Source: Sycon ciliatum | Lineage: Eukaryota > Porifera > Calcarea > Leucosolenida > Sycettidae | Direction: 5' to 3' | Assembly: GCF_964019385.1 (NCBI RefSeq) | Contig: NC_088653.1 | Span: forward strand, 10,632,869-10,696,868 | Length of the DNA stretch: 64,000 nucleotides | Part shown: piece after piece, positions 52,982 through 64,000 of the stretch | How the letters are laid out: every line of letters begins with the position of its first letter | Numbering within the stretch: the first letter of the stretch is position 1 | The notes under the pieces: model-generated | Databases searched by the model: none | What the model was told of the DNA's origin: nothing | What the model saw: the letters and a program-made list of their open reading frames with translations, nothing else | Program-made: the position numbers and the translations under genes

Positions 52982-53141
52982 TAGGAATTTGTTTTATGCT
53001 AACCTTTTATGAAATCAGTTTACAATTTATACCCATTCCTAGAATCAAATTTATACCCATTCCTATAATCAAATATTTCTGCACGGAGATATGGATAGTT
53101 TTTATATGCTGTTTTCTGTTCTTTCCTGTTGAACGTATCAG

Positions 53142-53202
53142 GCCATGCTGAGCGCCAAGCTGCTCATGAAACCTGTTGTATTGTCCTACCCACTTCACCA
53201 CT
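53142..53202 (+). CDS. Duplicated small exon X'
   Basis: Copy of exon 28152-28212 with the same TATCAG acceptor and GTAAGT donor. It reads GHAERQAAHETCCIVLPTSP in the same phase. Of 61 bases 11 differ; 8 codons change and all 8 changes alter the amino acid, while the first 63 bases of the following intron are identical between copies. Use in the transcript is likely but not shown. Confidence 0.6.
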
Positions 53203-54299
53203 GTAAGTTCTACGCATGCATTACTCAACAATGAAGTATAGAACCGTTGAATCAGTCCTAGGTAACATTCATTGAAATGTACTGCACCATTTCAAACATA
53301 ATGAGTCAGGCCGGCCCAGTGAGTGAGATCTCAGACCATGAATGTGCAATGACAGATGTATGTATCATGATCAAGTCCTGACTTGAAGAGGATTGCTTCA
53401 ATTGTGCTGTACACCACAATGAGTTGGGAACACGAGGTGTGGAAAACAGGGCAACATTGATGCAGAAAGTGGGTTTTCACCTTTGCCCATAAACTGTAAT
53501 TGGTGAATCTGAGTTTTTCTCTCCATCCGTAAAGAAGCGGCATCTGACGACTTTTCATGTTGTCTTTTCATGTGGTCTTTTCATGTGGTCTTTTCATGTT
53601 GTCTTTTCATGTAGCCTTTTCATGTGGTCTTTTCATGTGGCGGCGTCATCCCTAGAAACCAGAAAGGTCTTGAGCTGTGTAGTTCCCAGATCCTTTTAAA
53701 ACACATTTCCCTATTTTGAGGTTCATCAGAAGAAAGTAAAGATCGCAGACGCGCAACACAACCGTTTATAGAACTGTATTGAGAAACACAACCAGTTTAG
53801 GAAGTTTCGCTTGTACAAGGCCACCACCGTGCCTGAGATACCAGGGTGACAGATGCAGTGCGTGACAGCGAAGGTGACTTAGTAAGTATCACAAGCAATG
53901 CCGGACAAGGTGAAAACCTCGTTAGCTGCCTCTATGTTACCCTCACTTCAAATACAGTAAGTGCTCACCCCGACCATACAAAATTCGAAAAGCGTCGACT
54001 ACCATTTTGAAAACATGGCGATGCCGCCGAGGCCAGAGTGTGTGCAGTCATAGCGGCGTGTGGGAAGGAGTGCAGGAAGGAGTGTGATCAGGCATGTGAG
54101 CCGAGACGTGCGGGGAGGAGTATGGGCAAGAGTGCGAGCATGATTGTGTTCAGGAATGTTGGCAGGAGTGTGGGCAGGAATGCACACAGGAGTGCAGCCA
54201 GGAATGTTGGCATCTATATGTGTGCGCATGTATGGATTTTCATGTCATCAACTGGTGAGTATATTGCATGTTTGTTCATTTTCAATGTGTGTGTACAGT

Positions 54300-54472
54300 A
54301 AAACCTGGTTTAAGTGACCTCTCGTTTTAACCACTACCTGATCTTAACGACCGTTTTTCCATGCACAGACAGTTCTACACAGAGAGTGTGGGACCTGGTT
54401 CTTAAGACCACCTGGCTTTAATGACCGCTTTTCCTTGCACCGTGTCATGGTCGCATAAACCAGGTTTTACTG
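54300..54472. repeat. Short inverted repeat (ACAGTAAAACCTGGTTTA)
   Basis: ACAGTAAAACCTGGTTTA near 54296 is mirrored by TAAACCAGGTTTTACTGT near 54456; likely a MITE of about 180 bp inserted just before the GT tract. Internal words TGACCGCTTTTCC and CGACCGTTTTTCC repeat directly. Confidence 0.65.
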
Positions 54473-54473
54473 T

Positions 54474-54578
54474 ATGTGTGTGTGTGTGTGTATGTGTGTG
54501 TATATGTGTGTATGTGTGTGTGTATATGTCTGTATGTGTGTGTGTATATGTGTGTTTGTGTGTGTGTGTGTGTGTGTA
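54474..54578. repeat. Interrupted (GT)n tract upstream of exon Y'
   Basis: GT-rich with TATATG interruptions, ending just before the TATTCAG acceptor. Confidence 0.9.
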
Positions 54579-54583
54579 TTCAG

Positions 54584-54660
54584 CCATGCCATGCGGTCAA
54601 CAGACGAACGCATTGCAAACCTGCATGAGGAGGATGAAGCGGAGCTCTCTGAACAAACAG
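54584..54660 (+). CDS. Duplicated small exon Y'
   Basis: Copy of exon 40384-40460 with the same borders (CAG / GTGCGT). It reads HAMRSTDERIANLHEEDEAE then LSEQT; changes are Trp to Arg, Tyr to His, Lys to Glu and one silent. Phase 2 in, 1 out; its last G joins AG of the final exon at 57553 to give GAG. Confidence 0.65.
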
Positions 54661-55003
54661 GTGCGTGATTAGTTTTAACATAAGACTTCTCCCTTTATTC
54701 TGTTCTCATCTATCTGCGCTCAACTGCTCTTCAATGTGTGTGCTGTTACTATTGTTGTCTTGGTCTGTCTGTATGCTATCTACATAAGGAAAAATACATA
54801 CCTTCTTGCTCTACATACACTGGCTTATACTTCATTCCATATTCGCCCTCCTGCTATTGTCCATCTCCATAAGTGGTGGAAATTGCAAGATATTCACCAC
54901 TTATATTCACCAATTTTCAACACGTACTGTAAAGAGAGCAGTACACGGTGCTGAGCTTAATTTCACTTCAGTCAGTACACCAGAGCTGGCGGGTGTTGTA
55001 GAA

Positions 55004-55275
55004 AGGTTCTACGCTAACTTCCGTAAACAGGACTTTTCTGAGTACAAACGAAATTCCTTGCTTGCCACTGGGCGCTGAATCCGCATGTGACCAGGTGCTG
55101 ACAAGTTACTGGTATCAGCCAACAGTGAGCATCTTCACAGACTGAGCGTTCAACAAGCAAACAAGGTTTTGGACGCTCAATATGTCGATGGAAATCGGAT
55201 CGAGGGGCAAACAAGGAATTTCATTTGTACTCAGGAATATTTTGTTTATGGACGTTGGCGTAGAACTTTTCTAGG
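55004..55275. repeat. Inverted repeat with about 60-bp arms, second copy
   Basis: TTCTACGCTAACTTCCGTAA...GAGTACAAACGAAATTCCTTG (55007-55062) is mirrored by AAGGAATTTCATTTGTACTC...ACGTTGGCGTAGAA (55213-55267). Present in both copies of the block, so older than the duplication. Confidence 0.8.
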
Positions 55276-56133
55276 GCATACAAAAGCTCCGGAGCGCTGC
55301 CTGAAAAGAAAATACGGGAGGGCAGACTCGCTTGGATCGTGTCTGTGAAACTACTCCTGAATTGGTGTGATGCTCATGGATTCGTCAAATCTTCGCATCG
55401 AAACGGACGATGATTGGCTCGAGCGTGTTCTCCAAGGTGATTGGCTCGAGGGTGTTCTCCAAGGTCATCGCTTCTCGTGCCACATGCACCAGTACGTGTA
55501 CACGAGCTGTCCTAAAAACAACTTGAACAAGATTCTGTCAAGAACAGGTCGCTCTACGATTCATGCAAGAACATGCCAGTCGGTAGTGAAGTAACAAGGA
55601 CTTACGTTAGTTCTGCGTACATGTACATGTATGACCAACGTGACTCGTTTGTTGAGCTGTAGGGATGATAGGGTGAATATGGAGAGGCATAAGTCTATTA
55701 AAACAAACGGCGAGGAGACAATAATTTGATAACCGCAATCAATAAGACAAGCTGATTCGACATTTGTGTACACTTTATTCATACAATGTGAAACGGTGGA
55801 GACAATGTACAATAAAACGATAAAAATATGAAGAAATTGTGTAGAGAAAACAAGGATTCAAACAAGTTTTCGTGCAACACTCATCAGCAATCTTCGTTGT
55901 AATAAAGGACACTGAAACAAAATGGAACTATCAAAGAAAATCTCAGTTAGAGAAACAACACTAAGAAAAACAGCAGTGAAATTTACAAGTGTGAATTTTA
56001 ACAATGAAAGCGAGAGCAAAAACGAGCGAGAGCAAAACCTGTATCTTCTTGTCTTGAAATGTGCTTGAGAAAAGAAAAGCATTGCAAGCACCGTGAATAC
56101 AAATTCCGAGCCAGGTACCTACATATAGGTGTA

Positions 56134-57109
56134 CTTGGTCCGACTTATTAAAATGTGCGCTTCACTTCAAAACTCAAGCATATGTACAAACGTGCACCTG
56201 TACTGAAAAATCAACCAAGAGACGGTAGATAGATAACTACTGTGTCGTTTCTTGGCCTTTCATCGCTGCTGTTGTCTCAGGGCGCATCTGCAAGTGCGTC
56301 AACCTGCAAAACGTCGACATTGTTTTCATCTCCTCCAAGCTACACTGCGCTTCTTTGATTTTTCACTCCATAGGCACGATTTACACGATCGACTTCGCCT
56401 CCTCCTCGTGCAGTACGACTACCAAAATGGTGGCTGTAGATGTTTTCGCCTGAAGCTCCCACGACACCTTCAAATGAGGTGAACAAGTAAACCACCACGC
56501 ATAAAAAATCACTTCTGACCCCCGTGTACTGCGCGCATACTGAGTCTGAGCTGTGTCGACATGTCATGCAGTCGGACCATGCCTGCTCTTCCCTGCCTGT
56601 TTCACGAATCAACTGCACTGGCCCCGGAGACTGGCGATCTTGTGACGCATCGCGATCGCGGCTCCGCGCGCGGATCCGAGGACTCCGCACCGTATCCGCC
56701 GGATAATTCCCCCTTTCTGCGCTTCAGTTTTCCAGCCAGGTTGTCGTCTGAAAGTCGACCTCAAGGCCGGTTATTTATTTCGATCAACTTATCGACGATC
56801 TCTTTTTTTGGTACTCCGTGACAATCCCCCATCGCAGCGGGGTGTTGATTTCAGCACCAGGCCTTCTCTGTGTTGCGCGAGAAACAACAGGAGTCCTCTG
56901 TCGACAAATTTGGACGCAAAATGCTCGAGTCGACTAGGATCCTGAGCCGCTGCCTCCGTTGGAGTTGGAGCCATTTCTTCTTCGACATCACAAATTGACA
57001 ACTGAAGGATAGTGTTAGGTAGCTGGAAAGTTTTTTAAGTCCTGAGATTATTTGAATTTGTTTGGTTGACGTTTGAAGTGAAACGCACATTTTATTAAGT
57101 CGGACCAAG
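56134..57109. mobile_element. TA-flanked Tc1/mariner-type element, present only in copy B
   Basis: Terminal inverted repeats CTTGGTCCGACTTATTAAAA... and the mirrored ...TTTTATTAAGTCGGACCAAG, each about 37 bp with few mismatches. TA flanks on both sides (56132-56133, 57110-57111). The equivalent site at 42957 reads GGTGTAGGAGTATTG without insertion, an exact empty site. 976 bp; no intact transposase recognised. Confidence 0.9.
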
Positions 57110-57357
57110 TAGGAGTATTGAAGCAATCTCGTTATTGTCAGCTGTAAAAACTGTGGCGTCATTCATAGCAAAGTCAATCAGAGTGTTGTGGCAGCATGCA
57201 TTAGGAGGCGAATGCACAACTTAAAAACTTGATGTCGAGAAGGTCGCGTTCAACCGATAAAAAATGTCAAGAACAGTATTAGTAAGGCAGACGTTACGAA
57301 ACAAAAAGAAGAGAATAATATGATGAATCTAAACGCAAAATTTCCTAATCCATTTTC

Positions 57358-57552
57358 ATGACACACTCATCAGGGAAAGCTATTATCTCCTCGTCGCTGG
57401 AAGAGTTTCTAAGGGTGTTTGATAATTTGACATTACAGGCACTTTGTCTGCAGAACGTTTATACCGCCTTTGCTGCTTTGGCAGAAACAGCACCTGATCA
57501 GATTGTACATTGGCCTCAACAATATATGGTCACGTTCTTTTCTGCTTTTCAG
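57358..57552. other. Intron end before the last exon; duplication boundary
   Basis: Similarity to the first block (43215-43245) stops about 57395, where this copy continues into sequence leading to exon 57553. This marks the 3' edge of the duplicated unit. Confidence 0.6.
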
Positions 57553-57872
57553 AGACGTTCTTGAAGAACCCATTCAAGCATGCCATCTTCATTGATGATA
57601 TCCACATCTGGCTGCAATCACTAGGTGCTGCTGGCCTACGTCACAAAGCTCAGAGTCATGGCTTCTTTACGGATCTTGCTCAGATCAACAGGCTTATGAT
57701 CACGGAGAAGTACCACGGTGGCGAAGCCCACAACTGTGAGCTGCTGGATATAATCATGGCACAGGAGCGTGATGGCTACATCAAGCTGTGCAAGATCGTC
57801 AAGGGTTATGGACAGTACACAACACGGCTTGAGCAGATGAACAGTTTGCTGAAGAAGAGTGATCGAGTCTAA
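57553..57872 (+). CDS. ROCO-family gene, last exon with CARD-like domain
   Basis: Starts after CTGCTTTTCAG with two bases that complete GAG after exon Y or Y', and runs to TAA at 57870-57872. The 106 residues form a helical bundle: FIDDIHIWLQSLGAAGL, DLAQINRLMITEK, NCELLDIIMAQERDGYIKLC and TTRLEQMNSLLKK. The pattern Leu-Leu-Asp-Ile-x(5)-Asp-Gly-Tyr followed by a hydrophobic helix resembles helices 4-6 of CARD domains. CARDs pair with other CARDs in apoptosis and innate immune signalling. The assignment is by pattern; another Death-fold type is possible. Confidence 0.7.
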
Positions 57873-58535
57873 TCAGGTCAGTGATCAGCATACTATTATG
57901 ATTACATCACCACTGCCGGTTGCCATGACAACTGCTTGAAAATTGTTTGGCTGCTTGAAGGCCCTCCCATACCATGCAGCGCAGTGATAGCTTCCGCTTG
58001 ATTGATGTAACACCAGTGCGTAGATCTACTGCACCTCACTTCCTAAGTCCTAAGGGCTTGCACCAGTCTTTTCGGCGGCTTTCCTGAAAGTCCTTTGCAC
58101 GAGCATTTCCCTCAGGACTTGGTGTATATTTTGATTAGCTCCTTTTCCCAGTCCTCTGTGAGCTTCAAAGTGTGTCCGCCGGATTGGTGTCATCTTCTGG
58201 AGATGTCTACATGAGCTGTAGTTTCTTCGTCAGCGATTTGCTGGTGATAACTTTTCACTTGGGCGCTGTACTGTCCGAGCACTGAAATTCAAGCTCGTGA
58301 AGCACTTTTCCAGCTTTTCTAAAACTCCCCGCAGTCAACCATTCTCGCCACCAGACAGCTGGAAGTAACCAGAAACTGTCATGTCGTCGGAAGCAATGCT
58401 CAATGGTTATGTTAGGATGGTGAATCGGTGCTTCCATGTCGTATAACACAGGCATAACACCGAAAAATCAACTTATTATCAAGTGCGAAGGTATGCGCCA
58501 ATTTTAACTAGACGGACCAAGTATGCACTGACGTG
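57873..58535. other. 3' flank of the ROCO gene
   Basis: Presumed 3' untranslated and intergenic DNA. No clear polyadenylation signal was singled out and no gene recognised. Confidence 0.45.
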
Positions 58536-58539
58536 TGTT

Positions 58540-58730
58540 CAGTGCATGTGTGTGCGTGCGTGCGTGTGTGCGTGCGTGTGTGAGTGCGCGTGTGCGTGCG
58601 TGGTGTGTGTATGTGCGTGCCTGGTGTGTGCATGTGTGTGTGTGTATGTGAGTGTGTGCGTGTGTGCGTGTGCGTGCGTGTGTGTGTGTGTGCGTGTGTG
58701 TGCACGTGTGTGCACTTGTGTTTTGTTGTT
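58540..58730. repeat. GT/GC-rich microsatellite
   Basis: Mixed (GTGC)n and (GT)n. Cys/Val and His/Thr frames here are artefacts. Confidence 0.9.
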
Positions 58731-58900
58731 ATTGTCTTCGTCGTTGGTGTTGATGATGGTGATGGTGTCACTGCCATCATCACCAACCATGTACTGAAGG
58801 AGTACACCGCATATTCGGGAGCAGTGTGGCCATTTCTGGCTGCTGTGAACGAGAGAGCTTGGAAGCTCAGGGCCCTACGCTATGCTTTTTTGCCTTGATG
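58731..58900 (+). other. Possible short coding-like segment, unidentified
   Basis: The plus frame reads GDGVTAIITNHVLKEYTAYS, then FLAAVNERAWKLRALRYAF. It looks more protein-like than its surroundings but has no clear splice borders and matches no family I recognise. Confidence 0.2.
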
Positions 58901-59345
58901 ACCTAGACAAAAAAAGCAAAGGGATGTTATAAATTCTTATAAATTTCTCCTTTTTTTAAAAGACATTACCTGGGATTAGAACCCGCACTATCGCCCTGCA
59001 TGTATCCCCGGTGCACTTTGCATACATACTAATTCTTCCAAGTTGCTTCACGTTATGATCTTGCATTTGAAAGCCCTATTTGAATATGCATTGTGCATGT
59101 GGCCAGCCGTCTCTGATGGTACGGGACAGGTACGGGACAGGTACGGGACAGGTACGGGACAGGTACGGGACAGGTACGGGACAGGTACGATCGAGTGTAA
59201 TACGGCCCCTTCTACCGCCTTGATGACCTAGGCAAAAAACAGCTTAGGGATGTTATAAATTCATACTCATTCTTCCAAGTTGCTTCACGTTATAATCTTG
59301 CGTTTGAAAGCCCTATTTGAATATTGCGGCCAGCTGTATGTGGCC
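58895..59345. repeat. Local direct duplication of about 115 bp
   Basis: CTTGATGACCTAG(A/G)CAAAAAA, GATGTTATAAATTC and AAGTTGCTTCACGTTAT recur at 58895-59108 and 59218-59340, separated by a short tandem repeat. Confidence 0.8.
59116..59190. repeat. 11-bp tandem repeat GGTACGGGACA
   Basis: About 6-7 units in perfect tandem. Confidence 0.92.
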
Positions 59346-59511
59346 ACCTGTGTTGGATGTTGCGGTACGGTACAGGACAGATACTTGATAGCGCCAGGCG
59401 TGACACAAACAAACAAACAAACAAATACCAAATTTAAGCTGTGTGGACCCTGGCTAGCGCCAGACGCTACTGAAGTAACGTCGTCTGCATAGCTACGGGA
59501 ATAATTATAGT

Positions 59512-59512
59512 G

Positions 59513-59545
<33 letters not shown>

Positions 59546-59570
59546 CGTGTGTGTGTGTGTGTGTGTGTAA
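59512..59570. repeat. (GT)n microsatellite
   Basis: GT repeat with GTGCGTGC interruption. Confidence 0.9.
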
Positions 59571-60059
59571 GCATTTGGAAGTTGAACTAGTTTCGGCTCC
59601 ACAATCCAGTGTGTCCTTACTATATCTTTCATGACTGAGGTTGTTGGTATGTCTGTTGGCTCTGGGTTCCCAGTACTCAGTAGCCGAGGCTGGTTGGTAA
59701 AGTAACTCCAATTTCACTTCAAGGTACCGGTGCATCTAGTGTCTGCTTCTATCAAAGCAGCGTGCTGTATATACTGGTTACCCCAGCAAGTGTAGGGTGT
59801 GCATAGGTAACTGTCTTTGCCGTTTTATGCCGATGTACTCTGTGTGGTGTAGACCAGGTGTGCATTGGTGGTCGATTCACATGGCTTCGCAAGTTTTGTG
59901 GATTAGAGAGTTATCTGGCGCAAGTCTTGATCTGTCTCATTCAGATTTTGTTCGCTATCGTTGCTATAAGAGAAAATCTGTGGGTGCACGTCCAGTGCAT
60001 TTGCATATTTTCGTGCTTCTCTTGTGACGGGCGTATACATGGTACATGGGACACGGTGT

Positions 60060-60061
60060 GT

Positions 60062-60100
<39 letters not shown>
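60060..60100. repeat. (GT)n microsatellite
   Basis: Short GT tract. No gene recognised between 59571 and 60430. Confidence 0.85.
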
Positions 60101-60101
<1 letters not shown>

Positions 60102-60439
60102 ATGTATTTGTGTAGACGTGTGTATAAATGGTGTGTACATCATGTGTATGTGTTTGTTTGTCACATACAGGTTACATGTGTCTACACTCTCCAACCAGGT
60201 CATCGTTGCCATGGTCACTGAGGCCAGAGTCGGAACAGTGTCTGATGTTTTCCATTATCAATCAGTAGTCATGCTGGCTAGAAATTGGCCATTGTGGCAA
60301 TTTGTTGTTTACTACTTCATTTGCATATGCCATGCATATATGCATACAAATCCTTCACTTGTTTGCCTCAGTATTGAAGAGCACTATGGATTTTTGTTTG
60401 TGTTCACTATGGCCTTCACTCGTCTTTTTGTTTTATGAA

Positions 60440-61884
<1,445 letters not shown>

Positions 61885-62285
61885 GTACTTAGGTGTTGCA
61901 CTGCACCATGCATTTTACACACTACACACTACAGTACATGTGTACTTAGGTGTTGCACTGCACCATGCATTTTACACACTACACAGTACAGTACATGACT
62001 GTGTACTTAGGTGTTGCACTGCACCATGCATTTTACACACTACACAGTACAGTACATGACTGTGTACTTAGGTGTTGCACTGCACCATGCATTTTACACA
62101 CTACACACTACAGTACATGTGTACTTAGGTGTTGCACTGCACCATGCATTTTACGCACTACACAGTACAGTACATGTGTACTTAGGTGTTGCACTGCACC
62201 ATGCATTTTACACACTACACAGTACAGTACATGTGTACTTAGGTGTTGCACTGCACCATGCATTTTACACACTACACAGTACAGT
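61885..62285. repeat. 57/61-bp tandem repeat, 7 units
   Basis: Units start at 61885, 61942, 62003, 62064, 62121, 62178 and 62235: five spacings/units of 57 bp and two of 61 bp, the latter with an extra GACT before GTGTACTTAGG. Each contains GTTGCACTGCACCATGCATT. Confidence 0.92.
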
Positions 62286-63050
62286 TTGGCACAGAAATAA
62301 CTACTTGCCGTCATTGCTTGTGGCTCAATGTAGCTGAACCATCGGACCTTATTTGTCAGCTTGGATCACGTGATCCATCCAGCTGCCGCGTGCGGCAAAC
62401 AGCCCAAATAGCGCTAACTCTGGCCTGCGAGCGTTTGCTGCGACTAGCGCGCTAGCGCTCGTGACATACACAAACGCGCTAGCCAGAATGCTTTGACTTT
62501 GATGGCTTTCAGCTTCTATTTTTTGAAAAGTAGCGCGCTCAGACCAGCTCGCTCACTCTTTTCCTCTTCCATTTTTTAGGGCAATTGTTTTGTTTGATAG
62601 ACGAAGCTTAGGGTCTCTTTGGGTTTGCAACCCTTACCCTCCTGGAAAAAATCATAGTTGTGCTAGACTGCGACACTTCAGACCAGGTACTATTAGAGCC
62701 GCTAATGGACGACGAGCTATTTTCCGCTATCCGGAGCTCAAGCATTTGAGCCGCTAAATGGACGAGACTCCTGGGGTAAAGGATGCAGAGAATGAGGAGA
62801 AAACACTCGTATGGAGCAGGGAGTAGGTATTGTACTACTTCCTGGTATGGAGCACTGAGAAGCGGTAAGTCTTAGGGCAATTCTTAGCCAGTAATTACTT
62901 TCTCGCCATAATTATGTTCTCGTTTTTCGTGTCTTCTGTAATGCCAGTACACTAGCAGTACGACTACACTGTAGGCGAGAGTCCATAAGCCAGAGTGTGC
63001 AGCTCTCCATCTATGCAGCATAAACAAATTAATGACAAATTTCCTTTGCC
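62286..63050. other. No gene recognised
   Basis: Non-repetitive DNA with no supported feature. Confidence 0.45.
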
Positions 63051-63445
63051 TAAGGGCTGGGTTCCACTGCCGCTCCGCCGCACATCATCCACGGCATGAA
63101 ACGTCATCATTACGAGCTGGTCCAGCGAGGCCGCGGCTCATCACCAGCTTTCGCTTCGCTGCTTGATACAAAAAAATGCAAGCCGCGGTCACGGCTTGCA
63201 TTGTTTCCCGCACTTAATTGTTTTATTCGGGGGAATTTTAATTCGTTGCACAGGCCAGAACACGAGGATTTTTTTTGGATTTCACGCGCGCGCAGGCAGG
63301 CTAAATGTCATAAAAAAAACGTCGAGCACGATCGCGGTACCGTGAAGTGAATGGCGAGTGTCACTGGAACCGCGCCGCTCTGCTGCATGCAGCCAAGTAC
63401 CGTGGAGCAGCGGAGCTGCGGAGCCGCAGTGGAACCCGGCCCTAA
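63051..63445. mobile_element. Harbinger-like MITE with TAA duplication
   Basis: Terminal inverted repeats GGGC(T/C)GGGTTCCACTGC(C/G)GCTCCG at 63054 and ending 63442. TAA on both sides (63051-63053 and 63443-63445). GGGC-type ends with a TWA triplet duplication fit PIF/Harbinger. 389 bp, no transposase. Confidence 0.75.
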
Positions 63446-64000
63446 CCAAACTTATAGCAATTTGAAAATGTTTGACAATTTTTCATAAAAAAACTTGACA
63501 ACATTGTTCTTCTGTAGAGTGCCGCTGGCAACTCCATCGATGAACTCCATCAATGAGCGCAGGGATAAAGTTTAGAAACCCTTCGAGCGAGAACGTGTTT
63601 TCAAAAAGGAAGCACAAATATGCCGCGTAACTTCCCCTCTAGTACTGTATGGCCCCATCAAAGCCACTCGCTGACTACTTACCAGTAAAATGGGGTTGGA
63701 CGGTTGTCAGATTAGCTGACATGTTTTCTGCCAACACAACCATAAGCAGTTGTCAACTCTCAAGACTAAAAGAGCTTGCGAAGAAAGTGAGAAACCTTGG
63801 CTATGAAAGCACATGAAGCGTCAGAACATAATCGAGCAAACTTGGACCTAGATTACCAGTGTCTGCTCCAGAGCCGGGTCAGTGGCCCTGTTTGTGAGTA
63901 CTTGGACCTTTTGGAAAAAGAACACTGGGTTACCTGCGACCCGGTCGGAAGTCCTGTCGAGTACTATACTTTTTTATACCGTTCGAGGGTATACCGCCAC
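63446..64000. other. No gene recognised
   Basis: End of window; nothing supported. Confidence 0.45.

Larger units (their letters stand above)
53203..54583. other. Intron, second copy
   Basis: Aligns to 28213-28938 and then to the region before exon 40384, without the BEL, hAT and long minisatellite insertions. It includes a short CTTTTCATGTGGT repeat near 53550-53640 and an AACCAGG(T)TTT inverted phrase near 54300-54470. Shows the compact ancestral intron of about 1.4 kb. Confidence 0.7.

Noticed and set aside
46182-52984. Repeat proteins with a 14-residue period
   Set aside because: A 42-bp tandem repeat keeps frames open on both strands; the array is broken by a DIRS element and derives from intron sequence.

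Overview
The window is metazoan nuclear DNA: spliced exons with GT/AG borders, introns full of microsatellites, and many animal-type transposable elements, several of them nested. No rRNA, tRNA, operon or CRISPR structure was seen. Species cannot be read from the sequence. A marine invertebrate, perhaps early-branching (sponge-like), is a guess from the ROCO/Death/CARD gene and the mix of Penelope, DIRS, Ngaro, BEL and hAT elements.

One host gene runs on the + strand from before 7996 to a stop at 57872. Its exons are joined here by matching splice phases: ROC GTPase (7996-8377, 14550-14776), COR (24224-24430 and the start of 25885-26961), a Death-like fold at the end of that exon, Ser/Gln-rich linker exons (27647-27824, 28152-28212, 40384-40460), and a last exon (57553-57872) with a CARD-like helical domain and the stop. 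The 5' end lies outside the window or was not recognised. The linker segment and its introns (about 27.72-43.25 kb) were tandemly duplicated into about 43.55-57.36 kb, giving second exon copies at 43576-43659, 53142-53202 and 54584-54660, all still open and in phase. The two copies act as empty-site controls that date and delimit later insertions.

Layout. 0.8-5.7 kb: Penelope-like element (PLE-1), cut by a 2.2-kb foldback element and joined to an inverted partial copy. 9.2-10.5 kb: PLE-2. 11.8-13.0 kb: PLE-3, again with an inverted 3' copy. 13.04-14.50 kb: a 237-bp satellite in which each full unit carries a well-formed hammerhead ribozyme on the - strand, 50 bp upstream of a ROC exon. 15.6-20.5 kb: decayed LINEs. 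20.55-24 kb: piggyBac-type and TA-flanked MITEs, short tandem repeats, hAT and mariner remnants. 29.3-34.6 kb: BEL/Pao retrotransposon with near-identical LTRs and an open pol. 34.9-37.4 kb: hAT with an uninterrupted transposase. 37.4-40.2 kb: G-rich minisatellites. 43.76-46.2 kb: a MITE holding a gag-YR Ngaro deletion derivative with split direct repeats. 46.3-53.0 kb: a 42-bp minisatellite holding a DIRS element with inverted terminal repeats and an internal complementary region. 56.1-57.1 kb: a TA-flanked Tc1/mariner-type element. 57.9-64 kb: microsatellites, a 57/61-bp tandem array and a Harbinger-like MITE; no gene recognised.

The most notable signals are the tandem hammerhead array, hammerhead-like motifs in all three Penelope families, the duplicated exon module whose first exon differs only by amino-acid-changing substitutions beside a nearly unchanged intron, and two tyrosine-recombinase retroelements whose insertion junctions can be read to the base. 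All functional statements are inferences from sequence.
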